Assembly: GCF_040605635.1 (NCBI RefSeq)
Contig: NZ_JBEXDG010000051.1
Location: 1 to 64,000, forward strand
DNA from: Dactylosporangium sp040605635
GTDB lineage: Bacteria > Actinomycetota > Actinomycetes > Mycobacteriales > Micromonosporaceae
DNA: 64,000 nucleotides
Reading direction: 5' to 3'
Shown here: piece by piece, positions 47,102 to 55,165 of the stretch
Position numbering within the stretch: position 1 is the stretch's first letter
Layout of the letters: every line of letters begins with the position of its first letter
Position numbers and translations under genes: made by a program
Notes under the pieces: model-generated
What the model saw: the letters and a program-made list of their open reading frames with translations, nothing else
Told to the model about the DNA's origin: nothing
The model's database searches: none

Positions 47102-47615
47102 ACCGCACCTCGTGTTCAGCTGTGGCGTCGACCTCGACCCAACGCTGGCGCAGCGTCCGCAGGCCCCTGGACGAAAGACTCTTGACCGTGCCCACCGAAC
47201 AGCCCAACGCCAGCGCCGCGTCCTGCTCGGACAGGTCTGCATAGAAGCGCAGGACGACCGCGGCACGCTGTCGTGCCGGCAGAGCATCCAGCGCCCGGCG
47301 GAGCCAGTCCCGCTGCTCGACCCCCACGTACTCGTCCCGGGCCTGCCTTTCCACCAGCCTGCTGAAGGGCTGCTCCCACCAGGCCCGGCGGCGCCGCGCG
47401 CTGAGGTAGGTATTGATCAAGGTCCGTTGCACATAGTTGTCGATCCCCTCGGACCGCTGCAGACGCGACCACACCACAACTGTCTTCGCCAACGTGGTCT
47501 GCACCAGGTCTTCGGCCCGGCCGGCATCCCCACAGAGCAGAAAGGCCTCACGAAGCAAGCGACCGTAGCTAGCCCTGACGAAGGCTGTCACCCCCTCGTC
47601 GTCCTGGCTGCGCAT
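47094..47615 (-). CDS. SigE-family (ECF-like) RNA polymerase sigma factor
   Basis: A 173-residue sigma factor. Region 2 (FVRASYGRLLREAFLLCGDAGRAEDLVQTTLAKTVVVWSRL) and region 4 (LDALPARQRAAVVLRFYADLSEQDAALALGCSVGTVKSLSSRGLRTLRQ) have the form of the actinobacterial SigE/SigM-like group (SigE family in TIGR nomenclature), shorter than classical ECF factors. The ATG is preceded by GAGGAAGC. It is transcribed ahead of, and overlaps, the MreC-like membrane gene. Confidence 0.93.
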   Translation of the reverse strand: MRSQDDEGVTAFVRASYGRLLREAFLLCGDAGRAEDLVQTTLAKTVVVWSRLQRSEGIDNYVQRTLINTYLSARRRRAWWEQPFSRLVERQARDEYVGVEQRDWLRRALDALPARQRAAVVLRFYADLSEQDAALALGCSVGTVKSLSSRGLRTLRQRWVEVDATAEHEVRYA

Positions 47616-48008
47616 GCTTCCTCACCATCCTCGCCAACATCGTCATAGCAGCTACCTACGCTGTGACCGCATTGAAACGTTGCCGCCAGAAAGAAGTTTC
47701 TCGTCCAATTTGCCGATCATGTTGTGGATCCGGCGGCAGCAACACGGGACGACTGCCGCGTTTCGAACACCGATCGCGGCGGCGAACGGACCGGCCCGGT
47801 CGCGTCGCGACCTGAGCCGGGGTTCTCCGCGAACCAGGCCGTCAGTTGACGCTTTCGCCCCGAGCTGTATCTCTTCCCGTAGAGCCCGGCGGCCGCGGCG
47901 CGCGGTGGACCTCAGACGTGAGCGGCGACCCACAAGAGCAGCCGCCGCTCACGAAGACGTCGATCAGCTGCCTGCCGAGACGACAACCTCAGTTCTTAGC
48001 GTTGTTTC
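47616..48008. other. Non-coding stretch upstream of the sigma-factor gene
   Basis: GC content drops here relative to the surroundings, and open frames on either strand are Arg/Ser-rich with no family resemblance. The first 100 bases probably hold the promoter of the minus-strand sigma gene; an imperfect palindrome GAAAGAAGTTTC lies near 47689. I see no supported gene. Confidence 0.6.
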
Positions 48009-48110
48009 TGGTCTGGAAACTATGGACGGGCCCAGCTGCCGCAGGTACGCCATCGACGAACAGCAGGTGCCGTAGTCGTCGATCGACAGCCGCACCCCCA
48101 GCCGGACACC
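48009..48110 (-). pseudogene. EAL-domain (c-di-GMP phosphodiesterase) remnant
   Basis: The minus strand reads GVRLSIDDYGTCCSSMAYLRQL, unmistakably the LSIDDFGTGYSSLAYLRRL segment of EAL domains, including the metal-binding Asp-Asp. The Gly-Tyr following GT is changed to Cys-Cys. Nothing of the rest of the domain (EAL motif or the LKID-x-F-V segment) precedes or follows, and the frame opens only after a GC-rich stretch. It lies 80 bases downstream of the acyltransferase gene. A decayed fragment of a GGDEF/EAL protein. Confidence 0.75.
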
Positions 48111-48188
48111 GGGGGAGCGGTCCGGGCGCCGTCGGCACAGCCGCACGGTCACCGCCGGCCGGGCCGGCCGACGTCGACAGGAGGGTCC

Positions 48189-49004
48189 TCAGCGGGCCGG
48201 CCGGTGGCGGCGCTGCGTCGACAGGGGACGGACCGGGTCCACGTACCGGGGCAGTCTCGGCTCCGCCGTCCGCAGACCGACCAGTTCGGCGGTGATCGCG
48301 TCGATGATCCGGTCCGTGGCGCGTTGCGCCGCACCCGGCGAGTCCGGGTCCAGGTCCGACAGGTCCACCGGCGGGCCGAAGTGCACCCGCACGACCGGGC
48401 GGCGCAGCAGCGACCGGCCCAGCGTCCGCACCGTCGGCCCGAACCCGCCCCACGCCGCGACCTCGTGCGCGCCCCACTGCGCGACCGGGACCACCGGCAC
48501 CCGGGCCCGCAACGCGATCCGCGCCATGCCCGTCTTCCCGCGCTCCGGCCACATCCCGGGGTCGAGCGTGATCCTGCCCTCCGGGTAGCCCAGGACGTGC
48601 GACCCGTCGGTGAGCGCGTCGGCGACCACGTCGACGGCGGCGCCGACGTCCGCCTGCCGCCGGTTGATCCTGATGTGCCCGGCGGCCCGCATCACCGACC
48701 CGATCACCGGCGCCCGGAACAGGCCACCGGTCGCCATCAGCCGCGGCGCCAGCCGCGCCACCCGGCACGCCGCGCTGATCGCCACCGGGTCGAACGGCCC
48801 GATGTGGTTCGCGGCGAAGATCACCGCCCCGCGCCGCAGCTCGTCCGGCACATCACCGGTGACCCGCAGCCGCGCCACCGGCCGCACGACCTCCCGGGCC
48901 ACGACGAGCAGGAACCGCCACATGCGGGGTGCCCGCCACGGCTGCGCACCCGCGGTGTGCTGTTCTGCCGCGGGGTCCGCCGCGCGCTGCTCCACGTCCG
49001 TCAT
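48189..49004 (-). CDS. 1-Acyl-glycerol-3-phosphate acyltransferase family (PlsC-like)
   Basis: A 271-residue membrane-associated acyltransferase. Block I AANHIGPFDPVAI (catalytic His and Asp, NHx4D), GGLFRAPVIGSVMRAAGHIRINR, and block III GYPEGRITLDPG (Tyr-Pro-Glu-Gly-Arg) are present. It transfers an acyl chain to lysophosphatidate or a related acceptor. A hydrophobic N-terminal stretch (MWRFLLVVAREVVRPVA) could anchor it to the membrane. Length is normal. Confidence 0.93.
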   Translation of the reverse strand: MTDVEQRAADPAAEQHTAGAQPWRAPRMWRFLLVVAREVVRPVARLRVTGDVPDELRRGAVIFAANHIGPFDPVAISAACRVARLAPRLMATGGLFRAPVIGSVMRAAGHIRINRRQADVGAAVDVVADALTDGSHVLGYPEGRITLDPGMWPERGKTGMARIALRARVPVVPVAQWGAHEVAAWGGFGPTVRTLGRSLLRRPVVRVHFGPPVDLSDLDPDSPGAAQRATDRIIDAITAELVGLRTAEPRLPRYVDPVRPLSTQRRHRPAR

Positions 49005-49455
49005 ACCCCGCCGCCGTCAGGTCCCGCCAATCAACTCAGGAACCGTAACGCCACGCGGCCCAGACGCAAATGCCCAGGCTTCTATCGTTGTCCCGGTCCG
49101 TGCTTGTTCCGGTCTGCAGTGGCGGCGCAGCCAGGACCGGACAGTACGGCCGGGTCCGGGTAGTGCGCGACGCCCTACCGACATCCGCCACGATGACCGG
49201 CACCGCGCACGTCGCCGTCTCCCGGATGATGGGCCTCGTCGTGGTCGCCCACCGGAGCACCACGCAGACCCACCGGGTCCGCGCACGTGGTCGGACACGC
49301 CGACGTTCCCACGCAGCGAGACGCACCTCGCCTCGCTGCGCTTGCCGGGTCCGGCTGGTCGCCCCGGCCCGCGCACGACTGGTCCCGCAGGTCCCCGCAA
49401 GGCTCCATCGACGGCCCTCCGGCACGCGTCCGGAACCCGGCAGGGACCGCTCGAG
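49005..49455. other. Intergenic region, no supported gene
   Basis: About 450 bases between the acyltransferase start and the end of the downstream minus-strand gene. Frames are open by GC bias but Arg/Pro-rich. I find no RNA gene, repeat or clear terminator. It probably contains the acyltransferase promoter. Confidence 0.6.
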
Positions 49456-50268
49456 CTACTCGGCCTCGCGGAGCTCGGCCAGGCGCGCCTCTATCTCCGC
49501 CAGCTCCGCCCGCAGCCGCTCAGCCTGCGACTCGGCCTCAGCGCGGGCGGCGGACACGATCTCCTCGACCGCCTCGTGGACGCCGGGGACGTCGAGCATC
49601 CCGACCATCTTCAGCGCCTCGCTGGCCTTGATGACATACGGCTTCGCCAGGGACTTCGCCCCCTGGTTGGCGGCGACGGTCCACTCACCGTCGGCATACG
49701 CCAGGGTCACGGTCAGCCCGGCCGGGGCCTTCGGCTTCGCCGCCGCCTTCTTCGCCGGGGTCGCCCGCGGTGCCGGCACCCCCGGCTCGCGCGCCGGCTC
49801 CTTGTCCTTGGCGGTCTCCTTCACGTCGTCCTTGGCCGCCGGCGCGGACGACACGGACGGCGCAGCGGCCGCGTCGGAAGGCGCGGGGGAGCCGGCCGGA
49901 GCGCCCGCGGCGGGCTCGGTGCCGCCGGGAGCGGCGTCGGTGGGCTGCTCGACGGTGGACGACGCGGCCACGGGGGTCTCCTCACGAGGTGCTGGAACGA
50001 TCGGGGTGCGACGCGCCGGCGCCGCCTTCGGAGCGAGCTTCAGGTCGGCGGGGGAGAAGGGCAGCTCGTCCCGGCCGAACCGGACGACCACCCACTCCTC
50101 GGACAATTCGGGGTCGGTCAACTGCACGACCTGCCCCAGCTGCCCGGCGATCTGGCCGGCAGCCTCCGTGAACACGACCTTCGGTTTCCGGCCGGCCGCG
50201 AGGGTGTCCCGGATCTGCTCCAGTTCCACCGTCGACAAGCCTCCGGCCGCGGTCCGCGCGGCTGCCAT
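49456..50268 (-). CDS. DUF6319-like protein, Ala/Pro-rich linker
   Basis: A 270-residue protein. The N-terminal domain (LSTVELEQIRDTLAAGRKPKVVFTEAAGQIAGQLGQVVQLTDPELSEEWVVVRFGRDELPFSPADL, about 10-75) is small and ordered; a long Ala/Pro/Lys/Glu linker follows (80-180); then a second ordered part (VTLAYADGEWTVAANQGAKSLAKPYVIKASEALKMVGML) and a C-terminal coiled coil (AEAESQAERLRAELAEIEARLAELREAE). The layout matches actinobacterial proteins I know as DUF6319, function unknown. Divergent promoters lie beyond 50268. Confidence 0.75.
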   Translation of the reverse strand: MAAARTAAGGLSTVELEQIRDTLAAGRKPKVVFTEAAGQIAGQLGQVVQLTDPELSEEWVVVRFGRDELPFSPADLKLAPKAAPARRTPIVPAPREETPVAASSTVEQPTDAAPGGTEPAAGAPAGSPAPSDAAAAPSVSSAPAAKDDVKETAKDKEPAREPGVPAPRATPAKKAAAKPKAPAGLTVTLAYADGEWTVAANQGAKSLAKPYVIKASEALKMVGMLDVPGVHEAVEEIVSAARAEAESQAERLRAELAEIEARLAELREAE

Positions 50269-50362
50269 CGCACCCCTCCTTTATCGAACATGTGTACGGG
50301 AACGTTCTACCAGTCGGGTCTGACATTTCGAACGCGACACACCGTACGACAATGATCAAGGA

Positions 50363-50764
50363 TTACGGCAGCTCGTCGATCTCCGCATACGGATCGAGGG
50401 TCCGCAGCACGTCCGGCCGGTCGGTGACGATGGCCCAACCGGGCCGGGCCTGCGCACGGCGTACCACATGAGCGGCGGCAATCAACGCCGGACCGCCGTC
50501 ACCGGAGAACAGCACACCGCTGTCGACGGCGTCCGCGGCGGTCAGGTCGTCCACGACCACCACCGGCAGGCTCAGCAGCACCTTGAGCACGTCATAGTCC
50601 TTCGGGGACGTCTGCGCCCACGCCTCGGCGAGCGCCGCCGCCGGCACCGCGAGGACCACACCCTGGTCCACCGCGTGCCACACGATCGCCGAGCTGTACG
50701 GCGTCCCGGCCACGAACCCCAGAATCGCCGAACTGTCCAGGATGCGGCCGCCGACCGCGGTCAC
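50363..50764 (-). CDS. PIN-domain protein, VapC-like toxin
   Basis: A 133-residue PIN fold. The first acidic residue is in ILDSSAILGFVAG (Asp10), a Glu lies in AALAEAW and an Asp in ADAVDSG, with the closing strand WAIVTDRP supplying the fourth acid. It starts four bases inside the antitoxin gene (ATGA-type overlap). PIN toxins cleave RNA. Spacing of acids is somewhat unusual, so activity is likely but unproven. Confidence 0.82.
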   Translation of the reverse strand: MTAVGGRILDSSAILGFVAGTPYSSAIVWHAVDQGVVLAVPAAALAEAWAQTSPKDYDVLKVLLSLPVVVVDDLTAADAVDSGVLFSGDGGPALIAAAHVVRRAQARPGWAIVTDRPDVLRTLDPYAEIDELP

Positions 50765-51021
50765 GACACCGGCCCGGCTGGTGCCACCCCCAGCACCTCA
50801 CGCGCCCACGCGTGGTGCTCCGGGTCCATGCGCACCCCGCGCCGCGCGAACAGTTCGTTGAGCGCCATCAGCGCACGGTCCCGGGCCAGCCGCCCGCGGA
50901 CCGCCTCGGCGACATACGCCGACACCGACTCCGCGCCGCCGGCGTCCACGAACCGCCGCACCGCGGCGGCCTCATCGGCGGGCATGGTCACCGTGACCCG
51001 CTCCTTGCGCACTTCACGCAT
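50761..51021 (-). CDS. Ribbon-helix-helix antitoxin, VapB-like
   Basis: An 86-residue protein. Residues 6-48 (KERVTVTMPADEAAAVRRFVDAGGAESVSAYVAEAVRGRLARD) are a ribbon-helix-helix DNA-binding domain; the remainder (LFARRGVRMDPEHHAWAREVLG) would wrap the toxin. The start at 51021 gives MREVRKERVTV; an in-frame GTG-type start 33 bases earlier is less likely. It precedes and overlaps the PIN gene, the standard antitoxin-toxin order, and should repress its own promoter. Confidence 0.82.
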   Translation of the reverse strand: MREVRKERVTVTMPADEAAAVRRFVDAGGAESVSAYVAEAVRGRLARDRALMALNELFARRGVRMDPEHHAWAREVLGVAPAGPVS

Positions 51022-51211
51022 ACGTACACGGTAGCGGCCGCATACGCCGATCACCTAGCGTCGCGTCACCCGCACGAGGGACATTCCTGCTCAGCTGCGC
51101 CGATGTGGCACGCCCGTCCGGTGATTGGTCACCTTCCGTGACGCGTGTCCGCACCGGGAGATGTTTCAGGATGCGGCGGCGGTACCGCCGGACGCTGCCT
51201 GTCGATGTTCG

Positions 51212-51225
51212 ATAATTTACATTAT
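51212..51225. promoter_or_regulatory. AT-rich inverted repeat before the transglutaminase-like gene
   Basis: ATAAT-TTAC-ATTAT is a 5-4-5 inverted repeat in a 25-base AT-rich patch that is exceptional in this GC-rich window. It lies 51 bases before the start at 51277 and probably marks its promoter and operator. Confidence 0.5.
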
Positions 51226-51276
51226 GTCAATCTGTCGGGCCGGGAAGTGTCGTACCCGGGCGGTAGCGTCTCGGGC

Positions 51277-52092
51277 ATGACGGGGATCGACTACAGCGTT
51301 CCTGGACCACTCACCGACCTCACCACCGTGCCCGCCTCCGCCCTGGCCGGCGTGCCGTCCGACACGGCGGGCATCTGCGGGCTCGCGCACACGCTCGTCG
51401 TGCACCGGGACGAGACCGCCGGCCTCGAGTTGCCGCCCGAGCGGTTCGACGACGTCCAGGTGCGGCCCGCCGCCGGCATCGTCGCGGCGATCCTGCGCCT
51501 GGACGACGCGCCGTTGCACGTGCCCCGTCCGGCCGCGCGGCGGGTCGTCGGGACGTGCCGGGACTTCGTGGTGCTGACGGTGGCGCTGCTGCGGCTGCGC
51601 GGGATCCCGGCGCGGGCCAGGGCCGGGTTCGCCTCGTATTTCGTGGCCGGTCTCGGCCTGGACCACTGGGTCGCGGAGCACCGCGGCGGCGGCCGCTGGG
51701 TCCGCACCGACCCGCAGGTCATCGGTGGCACCGTCCTGCCACGCCCCGAGGACCTCACCGACGGCCTGTTCCTGACCGGCGGCGAGGCGTGGGCGGCGTG
51801 GCGGGAGGGCCACGCCGACGCGAAACGGTTCGGGGTGGCCGGCACCGAGAACTTCGGTCCCGCCGAGATCCAGGGCAACGCGGTGCGCGACCTGGCCGCG
51901 CTCAACAAGGTCGAGATGCTGCCGTGGGACGAGTGGGGCCGGATGGACGCCGCGTATCAGGGCGAGACCGGCGCCGACTACGACGACCTGATGGACCGCA
52001 TCGCCGCGGTGACCGCCGGCGACGACACCGCGGCGGTCACCGACCTGTATGCGGACGAGCGGCTGCGGGTGCCGGATGCGCTGATCCGGTAA
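51277..52092 (+). CDS. Transglutaminase-like (cysteine protease fold) protein
   Basis: A 271-residue cytoplasmic protein with the papain-like triad of the bacterial transglutaminase-like superfamily: Cys in VVGTCRDFVVLTVALLRLRGIPARARAGF, His in GLDHWVAEH and Asp in WVRTDPQVIGG. The C-terminal third is helical. It may hydrolyse peptides or amides; the family also contains inactive members. The ATG at 51277 starts MTGIDYSVPGPL; longer in-frame starts would run through the AT-rich promoter patch. A hairpin terminator follows the stop. Confidence 0.87.
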   Translation: MTGIDYSVPGPLTDLTTVPASALAGVPSDTAGICGLAHTLVVHRDETAGLELPPERFDDVQVRPAAGIVAAILRLDDAPLHVPRPAARRVVGTCRDFVVLTVALLRLRGIPARARAGFASYFVAGLGLDHWVAEHRGGGRWVRTDPQVIGGTVLPRPEDLTDGLFLTGGEAWAAWREGHADAKRFGVAGTENFGPAEIQGNAVRDLAALNKVEMLPWDEWGRMDAAYQGETGADYDDLMDRIAAVTAGDDTAAVTDLYADERLRVPDALIR

Positions 52093-52449
52093 CCGGTGGC
52101 GGGCGGCCGGGTTCGGCGCCTCCGGCTCCCCTGACCCGGAGGCCATGGGGGGACTTCAGACGGATAATTCGGGCGGGTCAGGGGCGGCCGCGGGTGGGCG
52201 CGTTGCGCCGGTCGGCGACGGGCACCGGCACTCCTCCCGCCGTTCCGGTTCCCGTTCGGTTTCTGGTTCCACGACTGACGGTGGTTCCACGACTGGCGCC
52301 GGCCCGCGTCCTGGGCGCTGCGCAGGCACCGGCGCTTGGCCTCCCGAGAGCGGGCCGGCGAGGTGTGCGGCCGCGCTGTGGTGTCGGGCGCTGCGCACAG
52401 CTGTGGCGCAGCGCTGGTGTGGCGCTGTGCCGGGCGATGCCGGTAGGGC
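52093..52449. other. Intergenic region with terminator hairpin and a short direct repeat
   Basis: No gene supported between the convergent transglutaminase-like and erythromycin-esterase-like genes. It holds the hairpin at 52118-52143 and, near 52265-52295, two copies of GGTTCCACGACTG 18 bases apart. Open frames are Arg/Pro-rich. Confidence 0.6.
52118..52143 (+). terminator. Hairpin terminator after the transglutaminase-like gene
   Basis: GCCTCCGG and CCGGAGGC form a perfect 8-base stem with a 10-base loop, 26 bases past the stop codon. There is no T-run. Confidence 0.55.
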
Positions 52450-54033
52450 CTACTCCCCTGGTGCGGCGGGTGGGCTGTCCTTGATGAAGACGACGCCGTC
52501 GTAGTTGGGCAGGTGCGCGGGGTCGAGCGGGGCGTAGCCGAACCAGGCGGACACGCGGGCGGCAGGTGGCGTGCCGCCGAACGCGTCGAGGAGGGTTCGG
52601 GGGGCGGTGACGCAGCGGTCGCCGGGCTGGGCGTAGAGGTGGCCTTCGACGGTGTCGGCGGGTGGGGTGCCGACGCCGTGGTGGTGGATGGTGCCGAGGG
52701 CGGTGAACAGGAACGCGTAGCCGCTCGGGCCGGGCTGCGTGACCCGGTCGTCGGCGGCTTCGGCCCGGGTCCGGCCGAGGTGGTCGGCAGACGCGGCCCG
52801 GCCGCCGGCTACGCCGAGCTGGGCCGGGTTGCCGGCTGCGCCCGGCGCGATCATGTTGCTGGGCAGGTTCCTGGCTGCGCCCGGCGCGGGCGGGTTGCCG
52901 GACGGATTGCTGGGCGGGTTGGTGGCTGCGCCGGGCGCGGGTGGGTCGCTGGGCGCGGCGATTGAGGACGGCTGCTCGACCAGGTCGCGGGTGGTGCCGA
53001 GGTTGGCGGCGTCGTCCGCGGTGCCGGGCAAGGAGGGCCGCCCGGGCCGCTCGCCGTCCGCGTCGTGATGGGCGCTGGGCCTGATCCGGTTGCTGGTGGC
53101 GCCGAGGTGGGCTTCGATGATGGCACCGGTGCTCCACCAGGTCAGGTGGTGGCCGCCGAGCTGCATGCTGGACTGGTCGCGTTGCAGGTGGGCGTTGTGG
53201 GCATGGACGAGGGCGGGGCCGCGTTCGGTGAGGGCGAGGAGGTTCCCGGCGAGGATCGCGCCGCGCAGAGCGACGAGGTGGGTGAGGCGGGCGGGTGTCG
53301 TGTCGGCCATCCAGTGGTGGTAGCGGAGCAGGCCGGTGGCGGTGCGGGCGTAGAGGCGGGCCCGGTCCCACCCGTCGCGGGTCGCGGTGGCGACGAGCGC
53401 CGGGGCGTGGGCGTCGAGGAGGGCGACCAGGTCGTCGCAGAGCAGGCGCAGCCGGGCGGCGTCGGGGGTGCGGCCGATGGACCGGGTCGGGTCCATGATG
53501 GCGGCCTGGTCCGTCCAGCGGGTGTCGTCGCCGAGGAGTTCGTCGAGTTCGGTGGCGGTGCAGGGCAGCAGGTCGGTGGGGACGGCCGCGGCGAGCAGGG
53601 TGTGCAGGGTGGTGACGGCCTCGCGGGGGGCGGCGGGGCCGGTGGTCAGTTCCAGCGGGCCGTCCAGGCCGGCGAAGCGGATCCGGTCCGGAAGCGGCCT
53701 GCCGGTGTTGTGGGCGCGTATCCAGGCGACCAGGTCGCGGTTGGGTGCGGCGGTCCCCCAGCCGTGGCTGAAGCCGGCCGTCATCACGTCGTCGAGGGTG
53801 CCGGGGCCGCCGGTGACGTAGTCGTCGACGACGAGGGCCTTCAGGCAGTCGCTCTCCACGGCGATGGTGCGGAACGGTGCCGGGTACGGGGAGGCTTCGA
53901 CGAGCTGGCGGAAGAGGTCGTTGCGGACCTCGAGGAGGACGTCCTCGCCGTGGGTGGGTTCGCCGAGGGCCAGGACGAGCGGCTGGGCGGGCAGGAGACG
54001 GTGGACGGCGGCGGCGTCGACGGAGTCGGTCAT
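52450..54033 (-). CDS. Erythromycin-esterase family hydrolase with inserted repeat region
   Basis: A 527-residue protein of the EreA/EreB family, hydrolases that open macrolide lactones or act on related esters. ALGEPTHGEDVLLEVRNDLFRQL (catalytic His-Gly-Glu), IAVESDCLKALVVDDYV (Glu), RFAGLDGP and VHAHNAHLQRDQSSMQLGGH (His) are all present. Between about 320 and 430 the catalytic domain is interrupted by a Pro/Ala/Gly/Asn-rich insert containing repeats PPAPGAA and PSN, encoded at about 52750-53070. I start at the ATG at 54033; upstream in-frame sequence overlaps the promoter repeats. Divergent from the MerR-type regulator. Confidence 0.9.
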   Translation of the reverse strand: MTDSVDAAAVHRLLPAQPLVLALGEPTHGEDVLLEVRNDLFRQLVEASPYPAPFRTIAVESDCLKALVVDDYVTGGPGTLDDVMTAGFSHGWGTAAPNRDLVAWIRAHNTGRPLPDRIRFAGLDGPLELTTGPAAPREAVTTLHTLLAAAVPTDLLPCTATELDELLGDDTRWTDQAAIMDPTRSIGRTPDAARLRLLCDDLVALLDAHAPALVATATRDGWDRARLYARTATGLLRYHHWMADTTPARLTHLVALRGAILAGNLLALTERGPALVHAHNAHLQRDQSSMQLGGHHLTWWSTGAIIEAHLGATSNRIRPSAHHDADGERPGRPSLPGTADDAANLGTTRDLVEQPSSIAAPSDPPAPGAATNPPSNPSGNPPAPGAARNLPSNMIAPGAAGNPAQLGVAGGRAASADHLGRTRAEAADDRVTQPGPSGYAFLFTALGTIHHHGVGTPPADTVEGHLYAQPGDRCVTAPRTLLDAFGGTPPAARVSAWFGYAPLDPAHLPNYDGVVFIKDSPPAAPGE

Positions 54034-54037
54034 TGCA

Positions 54038-54069
54038 TCAACGGTATCGTTGAACCTTCGGTTGAAGGT
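54038..54069. promoter_or_regulatory. Two abutting 6-4-6 inverted repeats between esterase and MerR-type genes
   Basis: TCAACGGTATCGTTGA (54038-54053) is followed without a gap by ACCTTCGGTTGAAGGT (54054-54069). Each is a perfect 6-base inverted repeat around four bases. They fill the 61-base divergent region and lie five bases from the esterase start codon. Operators for the double-HTH regulator are the natural reading. Confidence 0.6.
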
Positions 54070-54094
54070 CCGGCGCGGTAGTGGCGGGTGCGGG

Positions 54095-54808
54095 GTGGCA
54101 AAAGCTTCAAACACGGGAAACACGAGGAGACCTGTCGACCTGGCGCGGGCGCACGGGTTGTCGGCGCAGGCGGTCCGCAACTATGAGGCGGCCGGCATCC
54201 TGCCCGGGGCGGAGCGGACGCAGAGCGGGTATCGGGCGTACACGCCGGTCCACGCGGCGGCGCTCGACGCGTTCCTGGCGCTGGTGCCGGGGCACGGGCA
54301 TCAGGCGGCGACGGCGATCATGCAGGCGGTGAACCGGGGCGATGTCGGGGACGCGTTGCGGCTCGTCGGCGAGGGGCATGTGCAGCTGCTCGACGACCGG
54401 CGGACGTTGCTGGCGGTCGAGGTGGCGACGAGCGGGTTGCGGCCGGTGGTGCAGGGGCGTGGGGACACGTTCGTCGGGCCGTTGTCGCGGCGGCTCGGAG
54501 TGCGGCCGGCGACGTTGCGGAAGTGGGAGCGGGCCGGGGTGGTGCGGCCGGGCCGGGACCCGCGGACGGGGTATCGCGTGTACAGCGCCGCCGACGTCCG
54601 GGACGCGTCGCTGGCGCACCAGTTGCGGCGGGGCGGGTATCTGCTGGAGCAGATCGCGCCGGTCATCGCGCAGGTCCGGTCTGCGGGTGGGGTCGCGCCG
54701 CTGGAGGCGATGCTGGGTGACTGGCGGGCCAGGCTGGAGGGCCGGAGCCGGGCGATGCTCGCCGGTGCGGCGGCGCTGCACGCGTACCTGCGACAGCTGG
54801 AGGGGTAG
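54095..54808 (+). CDS. MerR-family regulator with two helix-turn-helix domains
   Basis: A 237-residue protein. The first MerR-like winged helix (RRPVDLARAHGLSAQAVRNYEAAGILPGAERTQSGYRAYTPV, about 9-50) and the second (SRRLGVRPATLRKWERAGVVRPGRDPRTGYRVYSAADVRDASLAHQLRRGGYLLEQIAPVI, about 138-200) both have the Arg-Tyr-x-x-x-Gly-(Ile/Val)-x-Pro signature; in the second Trp-Glu replaces Tyr-Glu. This resembles the TioE-like subgroup. GTG start at 54095. It probably controls the divergent esterase gene through the two tandem repeats. Confidence 0.88.
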   Translation: MAKASNTGNTRRPVDLARAHGLSAQAVRNYEAAGILPGAERTQSGYRAYTPVHAAALDAFLALVPGHGHQAATAIMQAVNRGDVGDALRLVGEGHVQLLDDRRTLLAVEVATSGLRPVVQGRGDTFVGPLSRRLGVRPATLRKWERAGVVRPGRDPRTGYRVYSAADVRDASLAHQLRRGGYLLEQIAPVIAQVRSAGGVAPLEAMLGDWRARLEGRSRAMLAGAAALHAYLRQLEG

Positions 54809-54821
54809 AGATCGAGCAGGT

Positions 54822-55007
54822 CTACCGGTGGACGTCCCGCTGCAGCGGGGTGCTGGTGAGGTGCCCGCCGGCGGCTGCGACCCGGTCGGGGTGATGCCGC
54901 TCCCCCGCCGGTGCCGTCGTCGGTGACCGCGACCCGTCAGGCGTCCCTCGGCCGCGCGGAGCGTGATGGTGGCGTGGCGGGTGATGTTCTGCAGGGCTTC
55001 GGCGATG
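54822..55007 (-). pseudogene. Histidine-kinase C-terminal remnant
   Basis: On the minus strand AIAEALQNITRHATITLRA corresponds to the N box of NarX/DesK-type kinases (AVQEALTNVLRHA), and in a second frame AVTDDGTGGG is the G1 box. A third frame gives HHPDRVAAAGGHLTSTPL, the last strand region. At least two frameshifts separate them, so the gene is decayed. It ends at the junction with the response-regulator remnant. Confidence 0.75.
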
Positions 55008-55161
55008 GCTCACCGACCGTGGGATCGCGGAGCGGTTGACGTTGTCGGTGTAGCCGGTCGGCGCGCACATTCAGCGGATCTTCGGCCGGCTCGCGATCTC
55101 CGGCTCCCCGCATGACAATCGACGGGTGCGTGCCGTGCTGTCGTACCTGCGGGCCGGGTGA
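55008..55161 (+). pseudogene. NarL/LuxR response-regulator C-terminal remnant
   Basis: The plus strand reads LTDRGIAERLTLSV, stop, PVGAHIQRIFGRLAISGSPHDNRRVRAVLSYLRAG: the helix-turn-helix of a NarL-type response regulator with the usual SVxTVEAHI altered by an in-frame TAG. The receiver domain and linker are absent. It abuts a kinase remnant on the opposite strand and ends five bases before the methyltransferase start. Confidence 0.78.
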
Positions 55162-55165
55162 CCGG

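Noticed and set aside
47614..48075. Plus-strand open frame of about 150 codons upstream of the sigma-factor gene
   Set aside because: Composition is Arg/Ser/His-rich with no family resemblance, and it runs antisense through the EAL remnant.
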